Origin: Dreissena polymorpha
Lineage: Eukaryota > Mollusca > Bivalvia > Myida > Dreissenidae
Assembly (NCBI RefSeq): GCF_020536995.1
Contig: NC_068357.1
Location: forward strand, 148,325,751 to 148,389,750
Reading direction: 5' to 3'
Length of the DNA: 64,000 bases
Of this stretch, positions 51,688-63,690 are shown in pieces. Numbering within the stretch: position 1 is the stretch's first letter; every line of letters starts with the position of its first letter. The position numbers and the translations under genes were made by a program. Below the pieces are notes generated by a model. That model searched no databases. It saw only the letters and a program-made list of their open reading frames with translations, and had not been told where the DNA came from.

Positions 51688-51828
51688 AGAGAAAAATAGT
51701 TACTGTCTGATTTTTGTGTAATATATCAGGCTTGGCACGAATAAAATAACGGCAAGGCAAGCCTCACCGTTTTATAAGCCTTGCCTGATATATTACAAAA
51801 AGATCAGGCAGTAACCTGTTATTCTCTA
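51688..51828. mobile_element. Small foldback element (TATATCAGGC arms)
   Basis: AGAGAAAAATAGTTACTGTC…AATATATCAGGC pairs with GCCTGATATATT…AACCTGTTATTCTCT around a loop that includes CAAGGCAAGCCTCACC. It is non-coding. Confidence 0.8.
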
Positions 51829-51834
51829 GGTATG

Positions 51835-51835
<1 letters not shown>

Positions 51836-51876
<41 letters not shown>
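51836..51876. repeat. (TA)n microsatellite
   Basis: About 20 TA units directly against the left end of the next foldback element. Another TA run lies at 52313-52335. Confidence 0.9.
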
Positions 51877-51881
<5 letters not shown>

Positions 51882-52272
51882 AAAGTAAAAACACGTGTCT
51901 GGGATTTTAAATATATATTGATTTAGCCAACGCGTTTCGCATAGCTCATCAGGGCATAATACAATATATTACAACGTCAAAATGTCATGGAGATAACGTC
52001 ATATCAATTATGACGTCATAACGTCAATAAATATTAAATGAAATTTAATTTGGGTTTAAATACATGTATAAAATGTTGTTATTTTGCTAACCTAGCTGAA
52101 ATATTGTTCGAAAATAGTTTATAAAATGGAAATATTTTAAATTTTGGTTCATTATGTGAACATTCATCTAAATGTTTACTTAAAGGCATCTGCCCTGATG
52201 AGCTATGCGAAACGCGTTGGCTAAATCAATATATATTTAAAATCCCAGACACGTGTTTTTACTTTTATTATA
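51876..52272. mobile_element. Foldback element with 90-bp inverted ends in a TA run
   Basis: The left arm ATAATAAAAGTAAAAACACG…AACGCGTTTCGCATAGCTCA is nearly perfectly inverted at the right end, over about 90 bp. The 397-bp element is non-coding and lies between TA-rich flanks. Confidence 0.88.
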
Positions 52273-52739
52273 TAATATTCACAATCTGGATTATTACATT
52301 TTACTTATATAACTATATATATATATATATATATAACATGGTATTCTGCTGTTAGATGTCCAAGTAACGTACCCTCGGCTACGTGCAGGCAAGCGTTTTC
52401 AAATTAAGACTAGTGCCGGAAGTGCTTCACAAAAGGCGCGGCCCATGTGCTATTCACAAACCGATGGGTGAATTCCTTGCCAAGAAAATCACGACTGACT
52501 GAGAGGGATGTAATAATTCCGAAAGATCAGCTCTCGTCTTTTTCTTGTACAATCGATCGATGGGCAAAACGATACTGATTTCCCTTTTGTGGGTGAATAT
52601 TGTGGATAAATTTAGGCAGCTTTTTATTTCTTTATTTATTTTTAGCTCCACTATTATATATGAAATATATATAGTAGAGCTATCCTACTCACCCCGGCGT
52701 CGGCGTTCCCGTTCCCGTTTCCGTGTGCGTGAGCGTTGG

Positions 52740-53265
52740 AATATTAAAGTTTGCGTACCACCACAAATATTTTCTATGTCCCTTGACATATTGCTTTTAT
52801 ATTTTGCATACTTTTTACCAACAGGCCCCAACCTATAAACAAGAGCAGACAACTGTATCAAGCATTTTGTAAGAATTATGGCCCTTGTTCACTTAGAATA
52901 TGCATTTTATTGATAATTCTATGTTAAAGTTTGCGTACCACCACAAATATTTTCTATGTCCCTTGACATATTGCTTTCGAATTTTGCATACATCTTTACC
53001 AACATGGCCCAAATCTATTAACAGGAGCAGACAACTGTAACAACTATTTTGTAAGAATTATGGCCCTTTTTCCACTTAGAATATGCATATTATTGATAAA
53101 TGTATGTTACAGTTTGCGTACCACCTCAAATATTTTCTATGTACCTTGTCATATTGCTTTTATATTGTGCATACTTCTTTACCAAAATGAACACAAACTA
53201 TAAACAAGAGCAGATTACTGTATCAAGCATTTTGTAAGAATTATGTTCCCTTTTTATACTTATAA
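52740..53265. repeat. Three tandem 180-bp units
   Basis: AAAGTTTGCGTACCACCACA starts near 52746, 52926 and 53108 (third copy slightly changed). Each unit also carries AAGAGCAGACAACTGTATCA and TTTGTAAGAATTATG. No coding sense was found. Confidence 0.9.
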
Positions 53266-53269
53266 AATT

Positions 53270-55035
53270 GAAAATTTGCTTAAGTTTTATGATAGGTTCA
53301 CTTGATCCCTAAAGTATATCAAAGCTATTGCTTCCATACTTGCAACACGTACTAACTATCGTAAGGGGACTGTATAGGGCAAGTTGCATAACTCTGGTTG
53401 GCATTTTAACGGAATTAAGGCCATTTTTTTCGTGAGGGCACAGTACCTAGCAAGTTGAATTTTACCTTGACCTTTCAATGACGTTGACTCTCAATGGCAA
53501 ATTAATACAATTTTAATTACGTTGTAAATTGCCATAACTTCTTTATTTATGATTAGATTTGATTCATACTTTGACATACCACAATGGACTCCAGGATAAA
53601 CTCGTGTTTGTTTATTGTACTAATGCGGATTATGTTCGTTTGCTGGGGTATTTCGATATTTTTACTCTTGTAAAAATCGGCACTGAACGTTCGGTCAGAT
53701 CAGAGCCGACCTAGCATTTCTACGATTTCGAGAAGTTTTTCTTGTAGTTTATGATGGCAAGTAGCCGTTCTTGGTCTTTTTTCGTCACGAGGCATCCTTT
53801 CCCAACAAAATGGTACGTAGTTTACGAAAATCGACCGCCATTTAGACACTTAATGGCTTAAAAATGTTGATGTAGGTGATTTTCCTGTGTCAAGAGATAC
53901 CTACCTTGTATATATATATAAATATCAGAATTTAGTTTTTGATGAAAAAAAGTTATTTTATGACATATTGATACTGTTAAAGTGACTTGGAAACGCGCCC
54001 AATACCTGTGATTTCGGTATGCAGCCGTGAAAAACAATGTCAATAGTCAGGAATCAAATACACCCGGCTGGTTAAATAAAACAAAGCTTTTTATTTCAGA
54101 TATAAATCGAGTATCGAAATGCTACACCTGTACACACGTTTTTGTGGTCATTAAGAACCATTAATTTGAAGTTTAATCTCTTAGAATTGTATGTTTTACA
54201 TAACACTGTAGTAACTATGTTTTTATTAATATATTCGACTATTTCAATTGTAATAGTTACCGTATATATTTACTTTGTTGGCATCCACATCACATTTATT
54301 TATATTTGACCTGTATCTGGTTTATCCATGTACTTTATGTTAAAACATTTATTTTATTAGCATTATAAGATCTAACGGCATATTTTATTCATACTTAATT
54401 CAGTTATTAATACGCCAGTACATATCGTGAGTAGTATAACTATGTTACGTACAACGCCGTTGAATATATTAAGATAGAAACGGGCGTTTAATTTAATAAG
54501 GACATTTTAAGATTCAAGTTTCAAAATAGACTCTTTAGATTTTCCTCTGTGAAGTTTTGTGACAATGAGTTGTTAAAACCTAAATGCACGAGAACATATG
54601 AATAGTATTCGGTAAGGCATTGCCCGTTATCGTGCACATTTCAACAGCATATGTTCACCCATGCCTTTCAATATGCAAATGTCATATTTAAATTTCATAT
54701 AACAACTCGAGTTTGTAAAATGTGAAGGAACAATGAACCTCCATCTAAATTATTGGAAATATGGTGCAACATACGCTTTTAATTATGATAATAATAATGA
54801 CTCAGAAGTAGCAATGTATTAATACTCAGAAATGCGTTTATTAGTTCTTCGCATGAGTGTGCGTTGCAAGTCAGTCTGCTCTTAACTATGCTAGGAACGA
54901 TAAGCACATCTGCCTGTTTATACTCTACCACTGGTATACTGCAGACAGCAGTGTGTGTATGTAATCAAAAGTGTTTAACAGCTTGTGGGACGACATTTGT
55001 CGGTTTGTCATTGAAATCTGTACATATTGGCTGCT
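53270..55035. other. Gene-free stretch
   Basis: AT-rich. No exon, tRNA or clear repeat border was recognised. Short open frames only. Confidence 0.45.
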
Positions 55036-55037
55036 TT

Positions 55038-55235
55038 CAGGGAAAACGGGGCTGAATGCATGTCAAATAAGTGGTGTTCCAGATTAGCCTGTGCACACTG
55101 ATTAGTTGTGCAATGCACATAAGCTTATCAAAGAGGACACTTTCTGATGTTATGGTGTTTTTCGTTTAAAGAGAGTCTCTGGTACTGGGATGACAATTAA
55201 TGCATATGCATTAAGCCCTGTTTTTTCCAAAATTA
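55038..55235. mobile_element. Worn foldback MITE, GTCGTCCC family
   Basis: CAGATTAGCCTGTGCACACT, GATTAGTTGTGCAATGCACA and CATTAAGCCCTGTTTT follow the family order with many changes, so this is an old copy. Confidence 0.65.
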
Positions 55236-55384
55236 AGCTTAAATTATCTTTTATATTATTGATTTGAAAAAAGAGAGGATAAAATTGATAAAAACTTCAA
55301 ATAACCTCGCTGACAAGGAAAATCACTTTTAAATAAAATAAACAACCAAAGAGTTCTAAATGTTTACCTTGTGTTAAGAACTTA

Positions 55385-55527
55385 ATAGCACTTTTCTGCA
55401 TTTCATCGGTGTATGAACTGTCGGGAAAATTACGCCTAATTTGCATAAACGCCGACGGCGTTTATTCATAAATAAGGTGTATTTTTCCCGACAGTTCATA
55501 CACCGATGAAATGCAGAAAAATGCTAT
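55385..55527. mobile_element. 143-bp near-perfect palindrome (foldback MITE)
   Basis: ATAGCACTTTTCTGCATTTC…TGTCGGGAAAA pairs with its complement around the centre AAACGCCGACGGCGTTT. There is almost no loop. Confidence 0.9.
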
Positions 55528-55940
55528 TCAATTTTTATAATTACAGCACAAAATGATCTTAAAGCTGAAATTCTATCGTAGTAATGGTCATAAAAGTCCT
55601 TTTTAATCTAACATAGCATATGTATATATTTTCAGTTTCGGTTTCATCTCCGTCAAACGGATATATCGTTGAAGTTCGCGCAAAAAATATAACATCATTT
55701 CGCTATTGACTACCGGTAATAAAAAACAACGCCATTAAGTTTCGCGCAAAACATAACGTCATTTTGGCAACTTGTTTATGACCGGAAAGTAGCGCCATGA
55801 ATATTCATGTTTAAATTTGCATACGAAGTGGGTTCATCTGAAAATGAAAAACCGGTCACGTGAACAAATTATCCAATCAGAATGCTGCATTCGTATAAAT
55901 GTGACAGAAGTTGTAATTATTCATTTTTTAGTAAACATCT

Positions 55941-56261
55941 AAAATTGACCTTTTCACAGTTTGTCATTAAATGCTTAATATTGATAAATGTAAACATTGG
56001 ATCTTAAAAGGTTATTTAAAAAAAGAAGAATAAAATTAAAGAAACAAAAAAGTTACCCTAAACTGGGTTCGAACCACTGACCCCTGGAATAAAAGTCTAT
56101 CGTTTTGACCACTCGGTTATCCGTGCTCATACAATGAGAGATGTATTTTATACTTTATGTAAGCAATCCTCGTAGTATGAAAAAATATAACGACAACAAC
56201 AGAACTCTCCAAATTATTAAATCGTTTAATTTTGTCAATTTACCAAAACGTGAAGGCCCCT
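55941..56261 (-). mobile_element. TIR element with tRNA-like core, second family, copy 2
   Basis: Read on the minus strand it follows 50453-50944: AGGGGCCTT end, GACAAAATT block, GAGAGTTCTGTTGTTGTCGT, tRNA-like core, ATCCAATGTTTACATTTATC block and a worn GAAAAGGTC end. Its left part is shorter than in copy 1. Confidence 0.78.
56055..56130 (-). tRNA. tRNA-like sequence in a TIR element, copy 2
   Basis: On the minus strand it shows GGATAACCGAGTGGTCAAAA … AGTGGTTCGAACCCAG. The A and B boxes are better kept than in copy 1. The stems are imperfect. Confidence 0.5.
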
Positions 56262-57182
56262 CTAATGTCTTCAGACTTGCAAATTGACTGAATTCAATAC
56301 ACTGTCAGATTTTACATCATGAATAACTTACAGGTTAAGTGGTTGCCTGTTAGCCTGGGGCCAATAGATTTAAGCCGAGGAAGCTCAATTTCAAAAGTTG
56401 GTTACAGTTGGGCAAAAAAGCAGATCGACTTTTCAATGCTTGAACAACTCAATCCAATTAAACATAGAATACAAATTGACGACTGTGGATCAATTAGGCC
56501 TAGGAAATGATTCAATTCCGGCTCACAACAAGACATGATGCATTAAAAGTCTGTCATGTAGGCAAAATTGTTGCTCAATAATTTAAAGAAAAAAAGTATT
56601 AGATACATATAACACAACATGTACATGATTCTAGGCTTTTTATTCTTTAGCAAGGCAGCCAAAATTATAAAGATGGTTGCCAGTGCAGCAACGGATTACG
56701 AAAAAAAGAAACAGACAGACTGTTGCTGTTTTGTCTAAGTTATCTCTATAACATAAATGTGATGTCACGCTTATAAGATTTAAAAAATGTACCGAGTCTG
56801 CTTAGCGACGCGCTTTTCGGTATTCGGTGTTCGGTATTTAGCCACTACCTGAGCGCAGAGTTTTCTCCCTTTCCAAAAGTACATGTAAACATGTTCGTGT
56901 TTAGGGCATTTGCTTTTAATATGCGCGTAAAGCGGCATGTTTTATAAGTTTCAGACGTGATTCGGATAAAATAGCGCTTTTTTATAAATACAATTATTAC
57001 AAAAACATTGATTACTACATATGTATTTAAAAGAATAGCTTTATAAGTCTGATCAATATTAGTGTTGCTGATTAATGAAAACATACTTGAGAAGAAATAT
57101 ATAGTTCCCATTTTAACGAGCTTTGCAATTCAAAGTAATACGTCATACATATGAAGGGGCATGAAAAAAAAATAGATACATG

Positions 57183-58140
57183 GATGAATTTGAACGTAGT
57201 TCATATTACAACGTTGTAATATCTCAATCTTCGGATGCTGTAAGCAGTAGAGCTAGATTTTGTAATGTGGATGAAGTATATTTACGATCTATTTTTTTTT
57301 GGCGATTTCTGATAGATTCTTCGCGAACTCGATAGCTTGAGATTTTATGAATGATAAAGAAATCTATCCCCTCAAGGCAATTCTTATTTGGCTCTCAGCG
57401 GCACTGGTACCATCCTTTGACAGGTTTTCGCCCAAGTACTTCTCCCGTATGCTCCTGCTCTTTCACTGCTAATGCCATCTATGAGGTCAATGTCATCAGC
57501 GAATCTCAAGTTGGGGATGGGTCTTCGATTGAGATAGAGGCGTGGTGGTTAAGGATCGAGAGCCTCGTGCATATCTTCTAAATGAAAAGGTTAAACAAGA
57601 GGTAGAGAGAATATATCCCTGACAGACGCCCACTAATGTCCTGAACAAATCCCCCTGCTGTAAATTGAGAAGTACTGCTCTGCTGTCGTTTCCGCAGAGT
57701 TCTTTAACTACTTGCACTAGCATTTAGTCGATATTGATTCATATCATAACATGCCATAGGCCATCTTGCCAAACTTTCTTAAAGTCAATGAAGTTGTGAA
57801 AGAGCTCACTTTGATGCTACAGTTGTCTCCCAATAATTCCTCGTAGTTCTTGTTTACTTGAAGATCTGTTCCACTGTGCTCCGACCAGCTCTGACTCCAG
57901 CCTGTTCTTCAGCAAGCAGTTCCTCTGCCGTACTTTTCAATCGATTTATTCGCACAGCTTCGCTCTCTACCAAAAACGTTTTCGTCCAATGCCAGCATGC
58001 AAAATTGCCACCTTTATGAGTTTGAAAGAACTATTAATAAGAAATTTCTCTCTCCTGCTAGCTTTTCTCGAGTTCTCTAGTTGTCTTAAGTGTAGGGAAA
58101 TCTTAGGACCACAACCACGTGCCATCTTCAGTTATATTCA
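57183..58140 (-). mobile_element. LINE relic, reverse-transcriptase fragment, copy B
   Basis: The minus strand reads PIPNLRFADDIDLIDG around the catalytic Asp pair (about 57470-57520), preceded by VVKELCGND and a QGYILS stretch. Several frameshifts and stops are present. It shares its flanking CAACGTTGTAATATCTCAAT sequence with copy A at 47035-48245. Confidence 0.78.
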
Positions 58141-58149
58141 TTGTCTAAA

Positions 58150-61100
58150 TAAGTGTAGATTGTATTCATTTGAACTATACCTTTCGTTAAGATTACAATT
58201 GTGCATTGGTTCCTAGTAAAAAAATAACACCGTACATGCATAGAAACATCAACCAGCCCGTAAATTGCATTTACATTCAGTAGCAACAAAGTCAAATATA
58301 AATCTTTAATACTTACATTTTATACGATATACATGCTAATTCAAATACAAGTACAATGTACACCGAAAATAAGATTTTGTATAATAGGTTGCAAGAACAC
58401 GTGACTTATTTGGGTTCACAATTAAACGTTAAGGGATGTAAACACGCCGGTTAGTGCTGCTTTGTCCCAATAACATTTTAAAACAATTTTTCTTAAGAAT
58501 TTCACAAGTGGATAAAAACAGATTTTTACCTGGATTTCGATCCCACGCGAGCCAATATCGATCTCAGTCGAGAAATTGAGAAAAAAGTGGTATGACCGAG
58601 TTTCAAGCGTATTGGGCAATATATGAGGTCTCAAGAGTTTGCAGAAAAAAGATATTGACGACAGACGACGCATTGCAAACGACAGACAAACGAGAATCAC
58701 AAACGCTAAGCAATTTGCGCTCGGGAGAGCTACACCATATATTGTACATTACTTGTAAAGCATATCCCGATTCACTGCCACTGTCACGTTATTATCATTT
58801 AATTTATATGCTGTGTAACGTATCATACTTACGGAGGAATTTTTGCAAAATCGTTTATCATGTAAAATGAATACCAAGAAAGCCATCCGAAGCGTCAAAG
58901 GGACACCACTCAACAGTTTACATTGGGACACGAATAAAACACTATTGTGATCACTGTCTCCAGACACAAAACTAAATTATGAACTGTGTAATTAGAAGAC
59001 AGATTGGCAAATGTAATCAAGGCAGTAGAAGTACATGTGACGGAACTACTGTTTGAAGGCAATTACCGTTCATCTTAGTAACATATCATAACAATTATTC
59101 AAGATTGGTAGTGTTTTAGCGTATGTTGTTTCATCAAGTTCTGCAGCTACATTATTTTTCTAGAGGGAAAAAGCATCTCAATAATTATTTGGAAAAGAAC
59201 TTTGAAAACTCTTTGCGCGGATGAAGCGTTATGGGGACTACACATAAAGAATGATTTCGACCATCTTATCTTAAAAACAAGAAGGTATCACTCGAAAGGA
59301 TACAGTTAGAATTCTCAGTGATGAACATAAGCTTTTATATGTAATTTTAAACCAAGGGCAATACTTTCTTAAAACTTTAAAACTTTCACGATATGCTCTT
59401 GCTGATAACTATTATGTTAATGTTGACCAAAATTGCAGGTACTATGTAGGGGGAGTTGCACACAGAAGCTTTTACATGTCATTTTAAACTAAAGTAAAAT
59501 AGCATCCTAAATAAAACCCCACTAGCAAAACCTTGACAATATGTGCTGAAGTCCATTGAAATAAATATAATGTAAAAAGTTGAAAATGCATTGAAGTGTA
59601 CGTGAACTTTCGCACAGAGGTTTTGATATTTAATTTTAAACAAATACATCAGTAATAATGCCTTGAATAAAAAACTTAGTCGCGCAATGTAGACGATATG
59701 TGCTGTTTTACCTGGATATATTGCGCTCAGTATCGTGTGACGGACGGAAACAGGCAAGAAAGCATACCTCCACGCACGCACGCACGGAATAGAATCACGC
59801 CTACACAATATCCTAAGGCTTTTTGGTGGGGAAAAGAAAGACGCGAGAAAGCGGTCTCCTTCTGGAAATCCACAAAGTCAAACATAGTGTGTGTGTTGAT
59901 ATTAACCATTGAACTAAATTTTATTTACTGGAAAGTTGGAGTTGTAATGAACCGTTTAAATTAATTCAATGTGTTGTAACGAAAATAAAACTGACAAACA
60001 ACACCCGAGTTCGTAATAGGATGTTGTTGCTTACTATGCATACATAGACAAAAATATGTTTGGCTAGACACCACTATACCAAAGACGTGCCAAAAACTGA
60101 CCTGTTTTCTTATTTCTTACGTCCATATTTTTTTGTTTGCTACCAACACGTATAGTTTGAACTGTGTTTAATATAGTATATGTATCGTGCAACCAACCAT
60201 TCGTGCTTTTTATAAAACTGACATGCTACCTTTCTCAAAAGGCCTTCCTATTTGCGCATTGTGTAACCTGTATATTGAACGGCTGGAAAAGGTTCTGATT
60301 TAACATTCACAATACTAAAATATAACACAACGGTATGCTTATCACGCATATTTATATTTTGTTCGTGACATACTGATGCAGTTCAACGGAAATATTTATG
60401 TCAACCAATCATGTAAAATACATTTCTAAAAACATAACTGCTTCTAACAGAGGCAAAATAAAAATCTCATCATATTGACCGCTTAACTTTAGTGCGGCGC
60501 GATAAAAGAGGTAATTATTGCCATTATATTTTTAATTCTTAAAACAAAAAATATAAACTGTACATTTACTGATTTTATCGTAACAATTTTTCCCGTTCGT
60601 GCTACTCCATGAATATGATGTTGAGGGCTATTTTCAATATTTCCCCTCTCGCAGCAATATCTTGTATTTTTCCTTCGTGACGCTGTGCTGTACCTGGACC
60701 TACTTTACAGTCGAACCTTAAACACAATACGTTTGTATTTAAATAAATGACTCGAATTTGGCAACGTAGCTAGGTTTATACCCATGCTAAATCTGCACAA
60801 TAAACATATTTTTATCAGCGATCAACCTTTTTAAATTCTATTTGTCTATATGTCAAGGTAAAATATATTTTGTGCCACTGAAACTCAAAAATATTACAGG
60901 TAGCTATAAACTTTTAACTGTGAATGCGTCAAAGAATGAGTAATTAAAGCAAAGAAGATAAATAACAAAATAGTACGTTAAACAATTAAAACAATTTAAA
61001 CTATGATTAGAAAATAGAATGATTCGTAACGTAACATTTTTGGGAATATTTTCAAACATAATTTGTATTGTTTGGCCTGCAATAAATAAAATATGTGTTC

Positions 61101-61417
61101 GCGGTTGTGGCTATATAAGAGGAGGAATTGTTTTGAATTTGGTTGTAAGATTTATATAAGGTCTTCTCTGTAAAATAATTATACTTACTGATATATAAAC
61201 ACGACACAGTTACAATGGAGTCAATGAAACTAAGGTTTGGAAACAAACTGTTTTATAACAGGTCACGCTGAATATGATACATAATTTATCACCCGGTAGA
61301 TACATTGATGTTTTAAATGCATTCGGCATTCATATAAAATAAAGTGGTTTGAATCAGTGCGTAGATGCATCGATGGCAAAAACAAAAGAATTGACATTGT
61401 GTTTGTTTGTTTGTTCA
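58150..61417. other. Gene-free stretch between LINE relic and duplication
   Basis: AT-rich. At about 58570-58730 GACGACAGACGACGCATTGC resembles the edge of a dispersed bivalve repeat. Loose repeats (AAGCTTTTATATGTAATTTT) lie at about 59325-59640. No gene is supported. Confidence 0.45.
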
Positions 61418-63690
61418 AGTTTAATTGATATCATGTTTCCGACGTGGGTGCAGATATGAACAGAGCTAGTTTAGTAAACTGATTGTAAGTCTTCTCTCTT
61501 GTAGAAGTCTTCTTTATGTTTACTTCAGTTTATGTATCGTTAAATGTTGTTTTATTTGCGTTTTCAATACTATATAGTAGTCTCAAAGTGCTACTGGAAT
61601 ATAATCGTTATTGTTGGGTTAATATTATTGTAATAAAACCCTACTGATAAGGTAATGTTTAAGCTTATATATAATTTTAGTCAAAATATATAATTGTTTG
61701 TATTGTTGCAGTTATGACATCTTTATGCTGATGTTGTGTTTTTTCCGCTGCAGGTATGGTTCTATGGTATTATACACATTCACGTGTTAATCAGTTTTAA
61801 AACTATTTTGTTTTGAACAGTTTCGGTCAAATTTGTACAAAGTATTAACATTGTAGTGACATGAACAAACAAATGCTGCGATACTCGGTGCGTATGGTTC
61901 CGAACAAGACATACATAAGTCTACCACTTAATTATTAATGTGTAAGTGACCTTTGTAAAACATGACCAAAATTTCAGAGAGATTTCTGGGTTGTTATTGT
62001 TCACTAATAAATTATTCAAATTGATTCACAGGCATATAATTTATAAATTTGCATTAGATAAACATGCGCATTCTGCAATTCCTTTTATACTTTTATCATA
62101 AAATGCGCTTTTTACCTGGTGTCAGGTTGCTTTTGCTCTCAATTCAGATTGTCTGTCATGCGAGGTTTCAGTTTGTCTGACATGCATTGTTAACGGCACG
62201 CCGGTACAGTATAATCCAGAGATCCATCTGTGTTGTGAAGGGATCTACCCTAGAGTACAAAATGGTCACGAAATGAGGTGCTGTATCGGTACGTACCTCG
62301 TATGCGAAATACATTTATCAGCGCGATATATGCGTATTCATAGCTTTAACACATTCAAATAAATTTGAGGTTTGTTCATACCGCTGTTTAGCCAACCTAG
62401 ATTGCCTTTATTTTATACTCAGCGAAATTTGTAATGTTGCATGTTGCTAAGACGCAAGAAAATTGATCATACGATCTAAGCAATACGTCATATGTCTTAA
62501 TTAAAAAAAAAAACAGCGAAAAAACATTACTCACCGTTTAATGTTCGGCAGTTTCATTTGTTCATGTATAAAAGTAATGAAAACTTTATATTTCATGTTA
62601 ACTTCATAACCATTTAAGATTTTTACATTTTATGCTTATATAAACAGCATATATATTTTAAAAACGATTCAAAGTGGCCTCTTAAATTTAGTGGTTGATG
62701 ATTAAACATTAACGCGTGCAACTTGGCAGTTTATAGTAGTCTCATGTGTTTTTAAATCGTTCTTATCTCAACGAAAGTCACAAATTCAACATTGTTTGGT
62801 ATTTTTTGTTTCGTTCTAAAATCTAATATTTTTACTATTGTAACATTTTACATATGTGAAAGTTAACAATTTTTGTACAATACTGTTCTGTTGTTAATTA
62901 GCCGACAATAAGAGGAACAAATGTTTGAAACAGACCAGCAGAGAGACGAAGTCAGTACTAAAAGATGACGCAGATGATATCACCAACGGCTCTTACAAGG
63001 GTCATAGAAAAAACATGAAGTATATCGAAAAGACGCAAGTAAGTACATCAAGATAATAAATATAAGAAATTTGATATATTTAATGCAGAATCGTCGAAAT
63101 GTGAATCTGTTTCTATGGAAAAGAATATGGATTTTATTTGGAATATGTTATTTTCCGCTTGGTATTGTTGTGCTTTGGAGCATGTCACGTTAGTAAATAC
63201 AGTTCAGTATTTAAGAAGATATTTTGATTAATGCTAACGTCGTAATTATTTGCAGAGTATTCGCATAAGCATAACATAGACATTACATTAATTAGTTTTG
63301 TTTCAGATGTTCGATGATGAACTTATAACAGAAATCAGGAAGGTTATTGAAACGGACAAACGACGCAACTCGAATGTGACAGAGCAGTCGGTCGCTGGGT
63401 CCACCAAATGTCCGTTATGTATTACTGGAAACTATAGGGGACACATTGATTGCAAAAAGAGAATTCGTAAGTGGTTGAACATTCTGGGGCGCACACACAG
63501 TTCTGGGAATATGGCAAATAGAGAAAAAGAACTTACTGTTTCAAATAAAGAGTTGCATAACATGTGTTTCGTTTTAATTTTTTGTAATTTAAGTTATTGT
63601 TAATGAATATTTTAGATTGATATTTACCCTATGACGTTGTAATATCGACCTCAAATACTATTTTTCAACACATATATTAACATGTTTGTA
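61418..63690 (+). repeat. Segmental duplication, right copy
   Basis: It is collinear with 48247-50060, beginning at the same AAGTTTAATTGATATCATGT. The match resumes at 63767 with the exon matching 52336 onward. This copy is the longer and more intact one. Confidence 0.85.

Larger units (their letters stand above)
49295..52600 (+). pseudogene. Decayed paralogue of the galaxin-like gene
   Basis: Three pieces match exons of the right-hand copy: 49295-49431, 49703-49850 and about 52336-52600. The second is intact (…TKCPLCITENFKGNFDC…, then a GTAAGT donor at 49851). The first contains TAG where the right copy has CAG. The third has lost its acceptor to a (TA)n run and lacks seven bases near 52412, shifting the frame. 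The galaxin-like exon is absent. The intron before the third piece is about 2.5 kb, against 264 bp in the sister, because elements inserted. Exon 2 could still be transcribed in another setting, but as a copy of the sister gene this is dead. Confidence 0.7.

Noticed and set aside
56319-56510. Plus-strand 63-codon open frame
   Set aside because: It has no splice context and no family likeness, and lies just beside a TIR element. Probably chance.
61711-61780. Possible signal-peptide exon (MLKLCFSAAG-like) in both duplication copies
   Set aside because: The two copies differ in frame by one base and no consistent donor phase was found. Too weak to call.
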